DNA of 6,259 nt from Halobacteria archaeon (GCA_013041945.1 JABDRC010000335.1:1-6259); one strand, 5' to 3'. Counted from the first letter of the stretch, positions 1 to 5,594 are shown. The notes: generated by a model from the sequence alone, not told the origin. A program made the numbers and translations.

Positions 1-2
1 TA

Positions 3-8
3 TTTCCT
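3..8 (-). promoter_or_regulatory. Probable Shine-Dalgarno site of a gene beyond the left edge
   Basis: Read on the minus strand, the bases directly after the herA stop codon are GCAGGAAATA, which contains AGGAAA. This resembles a ribosome binding site placed to serve a start codon just outside the window. If so, another gene follows herA in the same direction with almost no gap and is probably translated from the same mRNA. HerA-family ATPases usually work with a nuclease encoded beside them (NurA in archaea and some bacteria), so a partner here would be expected, but none is visible. Confidence 0.4.
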
Positions 9-9
9 G

Positions 10-1665
10 CTAACGGTGCACTCTGTCCTGCCGGCGCCAGCGGTTGACGATATCGTCGACGTCGAGGTCATCCGGTCCGGATGACCAGTGCCTGAAGAAG
101 TCCACGCTGTTGCTGTTCGGGGGCGGATCCGGCTTGAAGAGCTGTACACGCGTGGGCAGTGGTACCGCAAGGCCCATGACCATGGCCTCGCCCTGGCCCA
201 GTGAAGACAGGATATCGATGAAGTCACGCTCCGCTTCCGGTACCAGGTCGCGGACATAGGCCTGGTCGTCCGGGTTGGTCAGGCGCAGGCAGACAAAGGT
301 ATTGCACTGTGCAAGCACCGTCTCGGAAAGATCGTGCGGACGCTGCGTTACCACGGCCAGGCCGACCCCGTACTTGCGGCCCTCCTTGGCGATACGCTGC
401 ATGGTCTGGCGCGTGCCCTCGAACTGCGAGTCGCCTTCGCGCGGTATGTAGGCGTGCGCTTCCTCGCAGACCAGCAACAGCGGGAATTCCTTGAACTTCG
501 GGTTCCAGTAGTTGAACTCGAATGCCAGGCGGCCTACCTGTGCGGTGACGACCGGACGCACATCGAACGGTACCGAGCTGAGATCGATAATGGTGATCTG
601 CGCCTTGGGTTCGCCCAGGCCGACGAAGTCGCGCAGCAGCCCCGGCAGGGTGTCGGACGAGTTGCGGTGTTTCGGGTTGAGCAGGAAGTCATAGCGTGTA
701 TCGTTCATGCGGCTTTGCAGGCGCATCAGGAACTGGTCGAACAGGCCGGCAAGCGGGCCCTTGTCCTTGCCGAAGTTGCTCGATGCCTTGTTCGCTTCCT
801 CGAAATTATCGTACAGTTCCTGCAGCGAAAAATAGACCGGCGAGTCGATGGAGATATCAACGATGCCGAGGTCCTTGTTGGCCTTGTTGCGCAGTTCCTT
901 CACGGTGTCGCGCAGAAACGAGATCTGCGAAGAAGCCGAGACGTCCGCGCGATCGATCAGCATGTCCACCAGCTCCGAGAAGGTCATCAGCCAGTAAGGC
1001 ATCTCCAGGTCGCGTGCATCGATGTAGCGGGTGGTCTTCTCGTCGAAGGCGCAGTGGCGTTTGCCGTTATTGTCTTCCCAGCTGTACTCGCCATGCAGGT
1101 CCAGCAGCACGATATGTGCCTTCGGCATCCTGCTGACGGCACGCTGCAGAAAGTTGGTTACCGCCCAGGATTTACCGGCGCCTGACTGGCCGAGAATGGC
1201 GAAGTGCCGGCCGAACATCGCGGCCGGATCCATGCAGACGTCGATCGACTTGTCGACCATGGCATGCCCGACGGTATATCCCTGTGCACGGAATTTAACG
1301 AATATGGACTCGATATCCTCCTTGCTGACCGTGTGCACCTCTGCACCGGTCACCGGATAGTTGGTCACACCGTTCTGGAAGACACCGCCCGCGTTGATTT
1401 CCCCGACCGGGACCAGGTGGATCGTTTTGATCACCCCTGCTTCACCGCTGGAAGGTTCCGCCTTGATCGATGAGATGCTTGCGAGCAGCTTGATTTCGCC
1501 CTGGGTAATCGCGACATAGGTGCCCGGCTGGCCGGTCAGGTCGACATCCACACGGCTGGATATGCGCGGACGCTTGCCGTCGCCGGGTTCGACCAGTTTC
1601 GCTGTAAACGTGCCTGGCTTGACGCTGGTCAGGTGGCCGATCAGGGTCTGTGTGTACGGTGTCAT
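10..1665 (-). CDS. herA: HerA-type (DUF87) hexameric DNA translocase ATPase
   Basis: A 551-residue protein of the HerA/FtsK-type ATPase superfamily. Residues about 8-110 are beta-rich and match the expected N-terminal HAS-barrel. Residues about 135-515 form the DUF87 RecA-like motor. Walker A is GQSGAGKS (159-166), followed by a beta strand ending LLDLHGEYSW (187-196). Walker B is LLLVCEEAH (396-404), with the EE pair in the catalytic position. VVTQRP (438-443) is the sensor strand, and the basic segment KEGRKYG (427-433) is a candidate arginine-finger region. HerA enzymes form hexameric rings that pump DNA and usually feed a nuclease: NurA in end resection, or Sir2/DUF4297 effectors in bacterial antiviral systems. 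The ATG at 1665 is preceded by AGAGGA about 9-10 bases upstream, which supports this start. No effector domain is fused; a partner may lie past the left edge. The ATPase assignment is firm; whether it serves repair or defence is open. Confidence 0.88.
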   Translation of the reverse strand: MTPYTQTLIGHLTSVKPGTFTAKLVEPGDGKRPRISSRVDVDLTGQPGTYVAITQGEIKLLASISSIKAEPSSGEAGVIKTIHLVPVGEINAGGVFQNGVTNYPVTGAEVHTVSKEDIESIFVKFRAQGYTVGHAMVDKSIDVCMDPAAMFGRHFAILGQSGAGKSWAVTNFLQRAVSRMPKAHIVLLDLHGEYSWEDNNGKRHCAFDEKTTRYIDARDLEMPYWLMTFSELVDMLIDRADVSASSQISFLRDTVKELRNKANKDLGIVDISIDSPVYFSLQELYDNFEEANKASSNFGKDKGPLAGLFDQFLMRLQSRMNDTRYDFLLNPKHRNSSDTLPGLLRDFVGLGEPKAQITIIDLSSVPFDVRPVVTAQVGRLAFEFNYWNPKFKEFPLLLVCEEAHAYIPREGDSQFEGTRQTMQRIAKEGRKYGVGLAVVTQRPHDLSETVLAQCNTFVCLRLTNPDDQAYVRDLVPEAERDFIDILSSLGQGEAMVMGLAVPLPTRVQLFKPDPPPNSNSVDFFRHWSSGPDDLDVDDIVNRWRRQDRVHR

Positions 1666-1736
1666 TGCTGGTTGTTCCTCTGCCTTGCTGGTTTCGACTG
1701 CACCCGGTGGCAGCCGCTGCGGTTACGTGAGTTGGC

Positions 1737-1780
1737 CCGTGATATTTTCGTGCCTGCCGGTGACGGCGTTGATATCACGG
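1737..1780. repeat. Nested inverted repeat upstream of herA
   Basis: Perfect 9-base arms CCGTGATAT (1737-1745) and ATATCACGG (1772-1780) enclose 26 bases. Inside these is a second perfect stem, GCCG (1756-1759) with CGGC (1764-1767) around a GTGA loop. A further small palindrome, CTAACATTAG, follows at 1781-1790. The element lies 72-115 bases before the herA start, in the 274-base gap behind the MlaC-like gene. It could be an operator for a dimeric regulator or a folded leader of the herA mRNA. The repeat is directly visible; the role is inference. I found no convincing -35/-10 pair in this gap. Confidence 0.5.
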
Positions 1781-1860
1781 CTAACATTAGCATATAGCGG
1801 CAATGGCACCTTATATATTGAGCCCTCGGCCGGATTGGCTTAATAGTATGATTGTACGAG

Positions 1861-1889
1861 GGAAAATAACCCGGACAGGGGCTGCCCGG
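1861..1889 (-). terminator. Rho-independent terminator of the MlaC-like gene
   Basis: On the minus strand the RNA reads CCGGGCAG-CCC-CUGUCCGG, an 8-pair stem (one G-U pair) with a 3-base loop, followed by GUUAUUUUCCC. It begins about 50 bases after the mlaC stop codon. This separates mlaC transcription from herA, so herA probably has its own promoter in 1666-1860. Confidence 0.65.
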
Positions 1890-1939
1890 CCGGCTGCCCC
1901 GGCGGCGGGCATGCACTGCGGGGAGCGGACCGGGTCCGG

Positions 1940-2548
1940 CTAGTAGCGGGCCTTGCGTTCCGGGTAGAACATGTGCCGGAACTGGTTGCGGTAGTAGATC
2001 ACGGCGCTGTTGCCCTCGGCCTTGACGTCGAAGATCTTCCAGTCGCCCTCATCCCGGTAGAAACGGAACTCCATGCGTGTCGGGATGCCGTTCGGTTGCA
2101 TGATCCATGCACTGACACGTACGTCGTTGCTCTCCTGTCCGCGCGGGGTGAAATACCGGATTGGCTGGTCGGTATAGGTCACCAGTTTATCCGCGAGCGT
2201 GCCCATGAAGGATCTTTTCAGTTTGTTCGTTACCTTGGCGCGCTGCGGCAGTGACATGCGCCGCCAGGCCGGTCCGGCGGCCCAGCGCGTCATGTATTCG
2301 AAGTCGAAGTACGGTTCGATCTCGGTGGCCATGAAGGCCAGCGCCTGTTCACGGTTTTGCGCGCGCCCGCTCTTGATAAAACGCTGCAGTTTGGAAATGC
2401 CGTCCTTGACGATCGCACCGGGATGGTTCGAGGCGACCTTCTCCGGTGCCGGACCCCGGTAATAACCCGGGCCGTACGTGGCGGCATTGACGGTCTGGGT
2501 CAAGGTAGTTGCCAGCAGTAGAAACACAGCCAGGGTCTTCGTTTTCAT
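1940..2548 (-). CDS. mlaC: MlaC/Ttg2D-family periplasmic phospholipid-binding protein
   Basis: A 202-residue exported protein of the MlaC (toluene tolerance Ttg2D) family, which carries phospholipids across the periplasm between the outer-membrane MlaA complex and the inner-membrane MlaBDEF transporter. Residues 1-22 form a signal peptide (K2/K4, hydrophobic core, cleavage after VNA). Family marks are FDFEYMTRWAAGPAW (81-95), the following QR-rich helix with FMGTLADKLVTY (114-125), and WKIFDVKAEGNSAVIYYRNQF (170-190). Length is normal. The ATG at 2548 is preferred over one 36 bases further upstream because it starts the signal peptide directly and has AGAGGT 5-6 bases before it. No mlaA, B, D, E or F lies nearby, so it is an orphan copy and its partner is unknown. 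It sits downstream of the sulfur-globule-like gene on the same strand, with hairpins between them. Orphan MlaC homologues may serve other lipid or hydrophobic cargo; that is inference. Confidence 0.82.
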   Translation of the reverse strand: MKTKTLAVFLLLATTLTQTVNAATYGPGYYRGPAPEKVASNHPGAIVKDGISKLQRFIKSGRAQNREQALAFMATEIEPYFDFEYMTRWAAGPAWRRMSLPQRAKVTNKLKRSFMGTLADKLVTYTDQPIRYFTPRGQESNDVRVSAWIMQPNGIPTRMEFRFYRDEGDWKIFDVKAEGNSAVIYYRNQFRHMFYPERKARY

Positions 2549-2587
2549 CGCTACCTCTGCAAGTTTGCCGGATTGGAGAAACAAAGA

Positions 2588-2610
2588 CAGGCGGAATAAA
2601 GCCCCGCCTG
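2588..2610 (-). terminator. Possible second hairpin in the sgp-mlaC gap
   Basis: Perfect 7-base arms CAGGCGG (2588-2594) and CCGCCTG (2604-2610) flank a 9-base loop. On the minus strand the stem is followed by TCTTTGTTTC, a T-rich but broken tract. It could be a back-up terminator for the upstream gene or a structured leader of the MlaC-like mRNA, whose start is only about 40 bases further on. Confidence 0.35.
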
Positions 2611-2628
2611 GTTGACCGTTTTATACAT

Positions 2629-2656
2629 GAAAAGGCCGGGTGATACCACCCGGCCT
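2629..2656 (-). terminator. Terminator of the sulfur-globule-like gene
   Basis: A perfect 10-base-pair stem, AGGCCGGGTG (2633-2642) with CACCCGGCCT (2647-2656), and a 4-base loop. On the minus strand it ends in CCTTTTCATG, a short T tract. It lies about 65 bases after the stop codon at 2721. The stem is very strong but the U tract is short, so some read-through into the MlaC-like gene is possible. Confidence 0.65.
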
Positions 2657-2720
2657 GAAGATGCGCACATCCCTGTGCAGTGATGTCCGTTTTGGTCCGG
2701 AGTGTACTTCCGGAAAGGGC

Positions 2721-3089
2721 TTACTCGCTGGCGGGCGCAGCCGGTGCGGCTGGTGCAGCACCATAGGGTGCATAGCCGTAACCGGGATAGCCGCCATAGC
2801 CGTAACCCGGATAGCCGCCATAGCCATAACCGGGATAACCGCCATAGCCATACGGGCCGTAGCCGCCATAGCCATAGTGACGACCATAACCACGGCCATA
2901 ACCGGAACCCCGGCCACCACCGCTCATGTTGAAGTTCATGTCACCCCAACCATCGCCGTCAAACGGGCCCCAGTCGGAACCATAGTTATTACCACCCCAG
3001 GGACCACCCCAGGCATGGGCGGATGTCATGGGCAGTGCCGTCAGTCCGGCAATGGCAGCGGCTGCCAGTGTTGTTTTCAGAGTTTTCAT
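2721..3089 (-). CDS. Sulfur-globule-like Gly/Tyr-rich exported protein
   Basis: A 122-residue protein with a clear Sec signal peptide (1-26, cleavage after AHA) and a mature part of about 96 residues made mostly of Gly and Tyr (18 Tyr), with no Cys. The mature protein starts WGGPWGGNNYG, continues with an acidic block GPFDGDGWGDMNFNMSG (41-57), then Gly/Arg/Tyr repeats (58-80), three perfect GYGGYPGY units (81-104) and an Ala/Pro tail. This order (Trp/Gly start, DGDGWGDM block, GYG repeats) is what I recall of the sulfur globule envelope proteins of purple sulfur bacteria and related gammaproteobacteria, which coat periplasmic elemental sulfur. The ATG has a near-ideal AGGAGGT 6 bases upstream, suggesting high expression. 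The promoter region is shared with the divergent cytochrome operon and holds an FNR-type box. Alternative: another glycine-rich cell-surface protein; low complexity makes homology harder to prove. Confidence 0.72.
   Translation of the reverse strand: MKTLKTTLAAAAIAGLTALPMTSAHAWGGPWGGNNYGSDWGPFDGDGWGDMNFNMSGGGRGSGYGRGYGRHYGYGGYGPYGYGGYPGYGYGGYPGYGYGGYPGYGYAPYGAAPAAPAAPASE
2778..2849 (-). repeat. Three tandem 24-base units coding GYGGYPGY
   Basis: Three consecutive 24-base direct repeats inside the sulfur-globule-like gene encode identical octapeptides GYGGYPGY at residues 81-104, with a few silent differences at third codon positions. Such units expand and shrink by slippage, so copy number may vary between strains. 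Confidence 0.85.
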
Positions 3090-3165
3090 TTTATTACCTC
3101 CTGCTATTTAGCAATAAAAATATAATAGGCAAAGTCAATTCTGGCCATCACAGGTGAATGGGTTA

Positions 3166-3179
3166 TTGATCTGCATCAA
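3166..3179. promoter_or_regulatory. FNR/CRP-family binding box in the divergent promoter
   Basis: TTGATCTGCATCAA is an exact match to the FNR-type consensus TTGAT-N4-ATCAA, which is also used by relatives such as DNR, NnrR, ANR and FixK. It is centred at 3172.5. A start site 41.5 bases to the right would place its -10 hexamer at 3202-3207, which reads TATTCT. The mirror position on the minus strand (3143-3138) reads CAGAAT. Both match TATAAT at 4 of 6 positions, so the box could act as a class II activator site for the cytochrome operon, the sulfur-globule-like gene, or both. It overlaps a wider inverted repeat, ATTGATCT (3165-3172) with AGATCAAT (3179-3186). The box is seen; the regulator and direction are inferred. 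Confidence 0.7.
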
Positions 3180-3187
3180 GATCAATG

Positions 3188-3207
3188 AGAATATATAAGT
3201 ATATTCT
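3188..3207. promoter_or_regulatory. AT-rich inverted repeat over the putative cytochrome -10
   Basis: Perfect 8-base arms AGAATATA (3188-3195) and TATATTCT (3200-3207) flank TAAG. The right arm contains the TATTCT hexamer proposed as the -10 of the cytochrome operon, so a protein bound here would block or modulate transcription. A shorter repeat, TTAAT-N5-ATTAA (3207-3221), follows directly. Confidence 0.45.
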
Positions 3208-3224
3208 TAATCACTCATTAATAG

Positions 3225-3240
3225 CCTGAAATCATTCAGG
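3225..3240. repeat. CCTGAA-TTCAGG hairpin in the cytochrome leader
   Basis: Perfect 6-base arms CCTGAA (3225-3230) and TTCAGG (3235-3240) surround ATCA, followed by TTT. It would lie in the 5' untranslated region of the cytochrome operon if transcription starts near 3214. It is too short for a confident terminator call; it could be an operator or an mRNA fold. Confidence 0.4.
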
Positions 3241-3303
3241 TTTCATCATCAGAGGCCCATGCTCGCCGCAAGTATGACAGGCATGCACCACGGGACTGTC
3301 TTT

Positions 3304-4341
3304 ATGCGTCTGATTTACCTAACTATTCTCCTGTTACTGTCTGTACAGGTCATTGCGGCCCCGGATGGCCGGCAGCTGTATGTGGCCCATTGTTCTGCCT
3401 GCCATGGCGACCAGGGGCATGGCGGCGTGGGTGTGCCGTTGTCATTGCCCTCATTCCTGGACAGCGTCGATGACCGCTTTCTGGCGGTGACGATACGCGA
3501 GGGCCGGCCCGGTCGGGTGATGCCGTCGTTCCCCAAACTCAGCGATGCCCAGATTGCCGCCATCGTCGGTTACATCCGGAGCTGGTCAGACAAGCCGGCC
3601 CCGCGGTACTCCCCGGTCCCCGTCAAGGGTGATGCGAAAAACGGTGGCTTGTTGTACGCGAAGCACTGCGCATCCTGCCACGGGGAAAATGGCGAAGGTG
3701 GTACCGGTACCGGTGTGACCTTTTCGCGACGGCGTGAATTGCCGATCATCGCCCCTGCGCTGAACAACAGCGGGTTCCTGGCTGCGGCATCCGATGAATT
3801 GATCCGGCAGACATTGCAGCTGGGTCGTGCCGGCACCCCGATGGGTTCTTTCCTGGAAAAGGGCCTTGGCAAGCAGGAAATCGATGATGTGGTCAGTTTT
3901 GTGCGTTCATTTGCACAAGACCGGGATGACGGGACCAAAACGGTTGCCGCGAATAAAGACAAGATCATCAGGCTTGCATCATCCTATTCATTGCAAGAGA
4001 CGGTCGAAAATCTCAAGGATGCGATTATCAGTCAGAATTTTATCCTGATCAGGACAGACCTGCTGGAACACGGCCTGGTAAAAGAGCCGGACGAGAACCC
4101 GAAGCAGGTCATTCTGCATTTCTGCAACTTCAGGTTCCTGTTCGATGCGCTGGCGGTCGATCCGCGTGTCGGCATGTTTCTGCCATGCCGGGTGACGGTC
4201 ACGGAAACGGATGCCGGGGTGTTCGTCAGCGCCATCAACCCCGAATACATGAGCCACCTGTTTAACAATGCAGAGCTGGATCAATACTGCAAAGAGATGC
4301 ACGACGTCTACGTCACGATAATCGAGGATGCTACGTTATGA
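3304..4341 (+). CDS. Secreted dihaem cytochrome c with C-terminal DUF302 domain
   Basis: A 345-residue exported protein. Residues 1-19 form a signal peptide (MRLIYLTILL core, cleavage near VIAA). Two class I cytochrome c domains follow. The first has haem motif CSACH (30-34) and likely distal ligand Met73 in VMPSF. The second has CASCH (122-126) and Met180 in TPMGSF. After a linker (about 205-225), residues about 228-330 form a DUF302 domain with LPCRVTV (293-299) and INPEY (311-315). Extra cysteines at 274, 295 and 329 lie within or beside it. The cytochrome part should carry electrons in the periplasm; DUF302 has no agreed function. An in-frame ATG at 3259 would add 15 residues before the signal peptide and has poor ribosome-site spacing, while the ATG at 3304 has GGGA 8 bases upstream. 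Its stop overlaps the next DUF302 gene (ATGA), so the two are translationally coupled. The physiological donor or acceptor is unknown; a sulfur-compound oxidation role is inferred from context only. Confidence 0.88.
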   Translation: MRLIYLTILLLLSVQVIAAPDGRQLYVAHCSACHGDQGHGGVGVPLSLPSFLDSVDDRFLAVTIREGRPGRVMPSFPKLSDAQIAAIVGYIRSWSDKPAPRYSPVPVKGDAKNGGLLYAKHCASCHGENGEGGTGTGVTFSRRRELPIIAPALNNSGFLAAASDELIRQTLQLGRAGTPMGSFLEKGLGKQEIDDVVSFVRSFAQDRDDGTKTVAANKDKIIRLASSYSLQETVENLKDAIISQNFILIRTDLLEHGLVKEPDENPKQVILHFCNFRFLFDALAVDPRVGMFLPCRVTVTETDAGVFVSAINPEYMSHLFNNAELDQYCKEMHDVYVTIIEDATL

Positions 4342-4796
4342 TCGTACGTCGACTGGGACTGCTTGTTTCGGTAATCCTGCTTTTCCTGCCACCGGTTTCG
4401 GTTGCGGACGACATCATCATGACGCGTTCGACGCTGCCGTTCCCGGAAGCCATGCTGGCACTGCAGCAATCGATCAGTGAACACGGGTATACCGTGTCCA
4501 GGGTGCAGCGCATCGATATCGGCCTGACCGGAATGGGCTACAAGACAGACAAGTACCGTATCGTGTTTGCCGGCAAGATCGACGAGATCAGGATGATGAC
4601 GGAAAAATCCCCGCAACTGGCGGCCTACCTGCCGCCGAAAATCGCCATCTTTGCAGAGGAAGGGCAGACGGTGCTGGTCACGCTGAATCCGGAGCTCTAT
4701 GCAGAAATTGCCGGCGATGCGATTGACCCGGTCATCTTCGATCGCTGGACGAGTGATCTGCGATCGATCTTTGATGACGTCAATAAGGCGAACTGA
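4338..4796 (+). CDS. Secreted stand-alone DUF302 protein
   Basis: A 152-residue protein with a signal peptide (RR at 4-5, hydrophobic 6-17, cleavage after VSVA at 23) and one DUF302 domain over most of the mature part. It aligns by eye with the DUF302 tail of the preceding cytochrome: the PFPEAMLALQQSISEHGYTV helix and strand (34-53), LPPKIAIF (98-105, against LPCRVTV in the cytochrome) and LNPELYAEIA (116-125, against INPEYMSHLF), then a closing helix FDRWTSDLRSIFDDV. It has no Cys and no haem motif. The ATG overlaps the upstream stop by 4 bases. Likely periplasmic, it may bind the DUF302 tail of the cytochrome as a heterodimer or share its ligand; this is inference from co-transcription and homology. 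Confidence 0.82.
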   Translation: MIVRRLGLLVSVILLFLPPVSVADDIIMTRSTLPFPEAMLALQQSISEHGYTVSRVQRIDIGLTGMGYKTDKYRIVFAGKIDEIRMMTEKSPQLAAYLPPKIAIFAEEGQTVLVTLNPELYAEIAGDAIDPVIFDRWTSDLRSIFDDVNKAN

Positions 4797-4865
4797 CGAC
4801 CGGGGAACCTGGTTGAAATCGGGAACAAAAAACCGGTCGACGGTATTGCCGACGCGGTCGAGGTG

Positions 4866-4894
4866 AAAAACTGACGGGCAGCAAATACCGTCAG
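4866..4894 (-). terminator. Rho-independent terminator of tpm
   Basis: On the minus strand CTGACGG and CCGTCAG form a perfect 7-pair stem with a 10-base loop, followed by TTTTTC. The first arm includes the last bases of tpm and its TGA stop. The T tract is present only on this strand, so the element serves tpm rather than the convergent DUF302 operon. Confidence 0.7.
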
Positions 4895-5544
4895 GTTCGC
4901 ACGAGCCTGAATACATGCTCCATCAGTCTGCCCAGTCCCCGCTCACGGAATGCCGGGTTGGCATCGAGCACACTGGCCTCATGAATCGGCTCGATACTGA
5001 AATCGGCAGCAAACAACCGGTCGACTTCGCCAGGCGATACGGCAAACGGGGGGCCGTCCATTTCCGCCTGGTCGTAGTCCAGCGTCACCAGCAGTCCGCG
5101 GGTCTGTGCCGGCAGCAGTCTGGCAAGGTGTTCGACGTATGCTGTCCGTTGCGGCACGGTCAGGGCCACCAGTGCGGCCCGGTCGTAAAAGCCGTCGATT
5201 TGACCGATATCTGCAGCGTCCAGTGCAAAGAAGTCGCCACAATAGACCTCGATGCCATCCGCTGACCAGCAGTTGTACCCCGGGCGTTCCGTGCGCACCG
5301 GACGCAGGCCGCTTTCCCTGAAGAATGCCTCGACAGCCAGCGGGCTGATCTCGATCCCCGCGACGGCATGGCCCTGCCGTTGCAGCCAGAGCATGTCCAG
5401 GCTCTTCCCGCACAGCGGGACGAGAATGCGGCCGCCGGTGAGCGCCAGCGACTGCCAGTAGCGCTCGAGGTATGCGTTCGTTTCGTTCTGGTGAAAACCG
5501 ATCTGCTCGGCTGCCCAGCGTTCGTGCCAGAAATCCGGTTCCAT
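4891..5544 (-). CDS. tpm: Thiopurine S-methyltransferase (Tpm)
   Basis: A 217-residue cytosolic class I SAM-dependent methyltransferase of the thiopurine methyltransferase family. The family-typical start MEPDFWHERW leads into GFHQNETNAYL (17-27). The SAM-binding motif I region is RILVPLCGKSLDMLWL (39-54), followed by GHAVAGIEIS (58-67), FFRESG (74-79), CGDFFAL (102-108) and the DGFYDRAALVAL segment (117-128). Length agrees with bacterial members. Bacterial Tpm enzymes methylate thiol and selenium or tellurium compounds and can give tellurite or selenite resistance; the natural substrate is uncertain. The ATG at 5544 is chosen over the upstream GTG at 5553 because family members begin with the M-x-P-x-FWHxRW pattern. 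The start lies in a divergent promoter region shared with the next gene. A methyltransferase for chalcogen compounds would fit a sulfur oxidiser, but that link is only suggestive. Confidence 0.92.
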   Translation of the reverse strand: MEPDFWHERWAAEQIGFHQNETNAYLERYWQSLALTGGRILVPLCGKSLDMLWLQRQGHAVAGIEISPLAVEAFFRESGLRPVRTERPGYNCWSADGIEVYCGDFFALDAADIGQIDGFYDRAALVALTVPQRTAYVEHLARLLPAQTRGLLVTLDYDQAEMDGPPFAVSPGEVDRLFAADFSIEPIHEASVLDANPAFRERGLGRLMEHVFRLVRT

Positions 5545-5594
5545 TTCCCCCACTCACGCGTGACGCGTTTATGTGTATGAGAATCAACAGGGAT

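Noticed and set aside
334..1185. Long open frame of 283 codons on the plus strand opposite herA
   Set aside because: It lies wholly antisense to the well-supported HerA ATPase, has no recognisable domain, and is a by-product of GC-rich codon use.
1662..1916. 84-codon minus-strand open frame overlapping the herA start
   Set aside because: Arg/Pro-rich composition without a domain; it runs through the mlaC terminator and the nested inverted repeat, so it is most likely non-coding.
2778..2849. Possible CRISPR-like array because of regular short repeats
   Set aside because: The repeats are 24 bases with no spacers, in frame, and encode GYGGYPGY; they are protein-coding repeats.
2621..3125. Other open frames across the Gly/Tyr repeat region, including 161 codons on the plus strand and 99 on the minus strand
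   Set aside because: Their low-complexity Met/Ala/Ile or His/Arg/Asn repeats are frame shadows of the repetitive sulfur-globule-like gene, which alone has a signal peptide and a strong ribosome site.
3121..3126. TATAAT on the plus strand as a promoter for the cytochrome operon
   Set aside because: It lies just upstream of the globule-like ribosome site with no -35 partner. A start there would give a leader of over 160 bases, and the FNR-positioned TATTCT is a better candidate.
3132..3153. Possible sigma-54 promoter on the minus strand (TGGC and TTGC elements)
   Set aside because: The spacing between the GG and GC elements does not fit the -24/-12 pattern.
3259..3303. Upstream in-frame ATG for the cytochrome (adds 15 residues)
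   Set aside because: AGAGG is only 3 bases from that ATG, and the added residues would precede a signal peptide that is complete from 3304.
4308..4916. 202-codon minus-strand frame opposite the second DUF302 gene
   Set aside because: Antisense to a gene with a signal peptide and recognisable domain; it also crosses the tpm terminator.
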